Origin: Candidatus Bathyarchaeota archaeon
GTDB lineage: Archaea; Thermoproteota; Bathyarchaeia; TCS64
Length of the DNA stretch: 6,089 bases
Direction: 5' to 3'
Assembly: GCA_013329615.1 (NCBI GenBank)
Contig: DUKA01000024.1
Coordinates: 1,243-7,331, forward strand
Part shown: piece after piece, positions 4,696 to 6,089 of the stretch
Position numbering within the stretch: the first letter of the stretch is position 1
Layout: each line of letters opens with the position of its first letter
Made by a program: the position numbers and the translations under genes
The notes under the pieces: model-generated
What the model was told of the DNA's origin: nothing
Database searches by the model: none
Seen by the model: only the letters and a program-made list of their open reading frames with translations

Positions 4696-5598
4696 TTGAC
4701 AGAATACAGGTATCCGAAGTTCCCCGTGCTCCTCCCAGTCGCGATCGTCGTGATCGGACTCATCGGAGTCACCGTCCTGCTCTCAGGTGCCAGCGTCGGC
4801 GTCGGAGACGTCGCGCTAGTCATAGACCCACTCAGTGGCACCGTGAGCAACCCAGTCGTGGGTCCCCGCTGGTTCCTCAAGCTCCCCTACCAGAGCGTCA
4901 TAAAGATGCCCTACTCGACGCAGTACCTCATTCTCAGCGACGGCGACCCCAACGCAGACTTTAGCAGCCTGATGTGCTTTAGCACCGAGGGCATCGAGGT
5001 GACGACGGACGTTGTCGTCCGCTTCGGCATCGACGTTAACAAGGCGGCTGCGCTCTACCAGAGCTACCCCGCTATGAACTGGGAGTTCACCACCATCAAC
5101 AGCATAACGTCCGAGACTACTAAGGGAATCACGAAGAACTATTCGTGGATAGAGATCAAGGACAAGCGCACCGAGTTGGCGGAGCAGATACAGCTCGCCA
5201 TAAGGACCGCGTTAACAGACGAGCCATCACTCAAGGGAGCAATAATCAACGTTGAGGTCGACCTCAAGAACGTCGGCTTCCCCAAGCGCCTCGTCGACGA
5301 GCTTCAGTCTACTGTCGCCGCACAGCAGGCTGTCGTGACGGCTGAGAACCAGAGGAAGAGCGCCATAATCCTCGCGAACGCGACGGCGCAGACAGCTCTC
5401 ATCCAAGCTGAGGGTGAGGCGAGGGCTCAGATCGCACGCGCCAAGGGTGAGGCAGATGCTATCCAGCAGATAATCGCCGTCGTCGGCCAGGATGGCTGGG
5501 CAACCTACTACAACATGCAGAAGCTGAAGGAGATCAGCCCCAACATCGACACCCTGATCGTGGGCAGTGAGGGCAACTTCCTCATCCCACTCAAGTAA
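4696..5598 (+). CDS. SPFH/band 7 (prohibitin-like) membrane protein
   Basis: This 300-aa protein has the stomatin/prohibitin layout: a short N-terminal tail, one membrane helix (about 11-31), an SPFH domain (about 35-200) and an alanine/glutamate/glutamine-rich coiled coil (about 200-262) with the family's repeated AEGEARAQIARAKGEADA pattern, then a 35-residue tail ending in a beta-like segment. SPFH proteins assemble into ring or cage oligomers on the membrane and modulate membrane proteases or lipid domains. The prohibitin-like features are the DVVVRFGID strand (105-113) and the VDLKNVGFPKRLVDEL segment (188-203). The TTG start is supported by an AGAGGT Shine-Dalgarno. No NfeD-like partner or FtsH-type protease lies next to it; the stomatin-NfeD pairing common in archaea is absent here. 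The neighbours are the divergent membrane-anchored chelatase and a convergent M28 peptidase. ATA isoleucine codons are frequent, in keeping with an archaeal host. Confidence 0.9.
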   Translation: MTEYRYPKFPVLLPVAIVVIGLIGVTVLLSGASVGVGDVALVIDPLSGTVSNPVVGPRWFLKLPYQSVIKMPYSTQYLILSDGDPNADFSSLMCFSTEGIEVTTDVVVRFGIDVNKAAALYQSYPAMNWEFTTINSITSETTKGITKNYSWIEIKDKRTELAEQIQLAIRTALTDEPSLKGAIINVEVDLKNVGFPKRLVDELQSTVAAQQAVVTAENQRKSAIILANATAQTALIQAEGEARAQIARAKGEADAIQQIIAVVGQDGWATYYNMQKLKEISPNIDTLIVGSEGNFLIPLK

Positions 5599-5603
5599 AA
5601 AAA
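5597..5603 (-). terminator. T7 tract downstream of the M28 peptidase gene
   Basis: Seven consecutive As on the plus strand give TTTTTTT on the minus strand, about 45 nt past the peptidase stop. Archaeal RNA polymerase terminates at such T-runs. It overlaps the last codon and stop of the opposing SPFH gene. Confidence 0.4.
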
Positions 5604-5630
5604 CTCGTTATCTATAACCACGCAAGTTTA

Positions 5631-5646
5631 TGGGGGTAAACCCCCA
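5631..5646. repeat. G5/C5 hairpin next to the M28 peptidase stop codon
   Basis: TGGGGG (5631-5636) and CCCCCA (5641-5646) form a 6-bp stem with a TAAA loop, 1 nt after the leftward stop codon at 5648-5650. A competing stem GTTTA/TAAAC (5626-5630 with 5637-5641) is possible, and a weaker GTTAT/ATAAC repeat lies at 5607-5618. It is probably a 3'-end structure shared by two convergent transcripts. Confidence 0.45.
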
Positions 5647-5647
5647 A

Positions 5648-6089
5648 TCACCACTCGCTCTTGCCCTCTACCCACACCTTGGTCTCGGGGTGCATCTCTG
5701 GCCACGTCTTGATGTACGCCTTAACCCTGTCGGCGAGCTGCACCGTCTGGTCGTAGCCCTGCTTCTTTATGAACTCCTGTATCTCCTTCTGCGTCTTCCT
5801 CTTCGCCATCCACTTGTCCTCGTTGGCGACGCGGAATAGGAAGCGGGTGTAGTTGGCGGCTGCGAGGCGCAGGTACTCCAGGTCAACCTTGTCGACTGTG
5901 TCGTACTTGCTGTGCCCGAAGCCGCGCCCCGTACTAGTACGGATCGTCTCGGGGTCACCGCCGCTACCACAGGGGACACTACGCAGGTAGAATGGCCAAT
6001 GGTCGCTGTATGGTCCGACGCGCTGATAGTAGGGCATCTCCGCCTTCATCTCCTTGTCGCACTTGTCCATGAAGGGTTCGAGTTCGGGG
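5648..6089 (-). CDS. M28-family zinc peptidase, C-terminal part (cut by the window edge)
   Basis: The frame is open to the end of the window, giving the last 146 residues or so of a longer protein; the ATG at 6070 is internal, since six more in-frame codons precede it without a stop. The visible part matches the C-terminal portion of M28 aminopeptidase/carboxypeptidase-like enzymes: SDHWPFYLRSVPC, like the family's SDH-x-x-F-x-x-x-G-[IV]-P loop, then GRGFGHSKYDTVDKVD, where the His of GHSKYDT is the expected last zinc ligand, followed by the helix DLEYLRLAAANYTRFLFRVAN. The first four metal/catalytic positions lie outside the window. A charged C-terminal extension of about 65 residues, rich in Lys and Trp, follows the catalytic fold. 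Secretion cannot be judged without the N-terminus. It converges on the SPFH gene with a 49-bp gap. Confidence 0.88.
   Translation of the reverse strand, partial: PELEPFMDKCDKEMKAEMPYYQRVGPYSDHWPFYLRSVPCGSGGDPETIRTSTGRGFGHSKYDTVDKVDLEYLRLAAANYTRFLFRVANEDKWMAKRKTQKEIQEFIKKQGYDQTVQLADRVKAYIKTWPEMHPETKVWVEGKSEW

Noticed and set aside
6070..6070. ATG at 6070 as a true start of a 140-aa protein
   Set aside because: The frame stays open to the window edge, and the visible motifs are only the C-terminal end of an M28 peptidase, so this Met is internal.

Overview
This 6.1-kb window is dense, GC-rich, protein-coding DNA that looks archaeal. Gene starts are preceded either by short purine-rich Shine-Dalgarno matches or by T/A-rich TATA-like boxes centred about 28 nt upstream of the start codon, as expected for leaderless archaeal transcripts. 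ATA and AGG codons are frequent and GTG/TTG starts are common. I cannot name a lineage from the sequence alone. I see no mobile element, CRISPR array, tRNA or rRNA.

Layout, left to right. (1) A leftward NAD-biosynthesis cluster is transcribed in the order nadC (quinolinate phosphoribosyltransferase), nadA (quinolinate synthase), then a gamma-carbonic-anhydrase-like left-handed beta-helix protein. nadC and nadA overlap by 4 nt; the third gene follows after 32 nt. The first enzyme of the pathway (NadB or aspartate dehydrogenase) is not in the window. (2) Divergent from nadC is a small Lin0512-family protein of unknown function. The ~134-bp gap between them carries a 34-bp nested, symmetric inverted repeat overlapping the likely nadC TATA box, the best regulatory candidate here. 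(3) Convergent with it, only 3 bp away, is a small protein with a zinc ribbon at each end; upstream of that, on the same strand, lies a ferrochelatase/CbiX-like class II chelatase fused to three N-terminal membrane helices. (4) Divergent from the chelatase is a membrane-anchored SPFH/band 7 protein. (5) The right edge holds the C-terminal end of a leftward M28-family zinc peptidase, cut off by the window.

Two enzyme-like proteins have altered active-site positions. The gamma-CA-like protein has Glu where the first zinc-ligand His is expected. The chelatase has His where canonical ferrochelatases carry the catalytic Glu, as in cobalt/nickel chelatases. No complete new multi-gene system is evident. 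The strongest leads are the membrane-tethered chelatase, the nadC/Lin0512 palindrome, and the gamma-CA-like protein tied to NAD synthesis.
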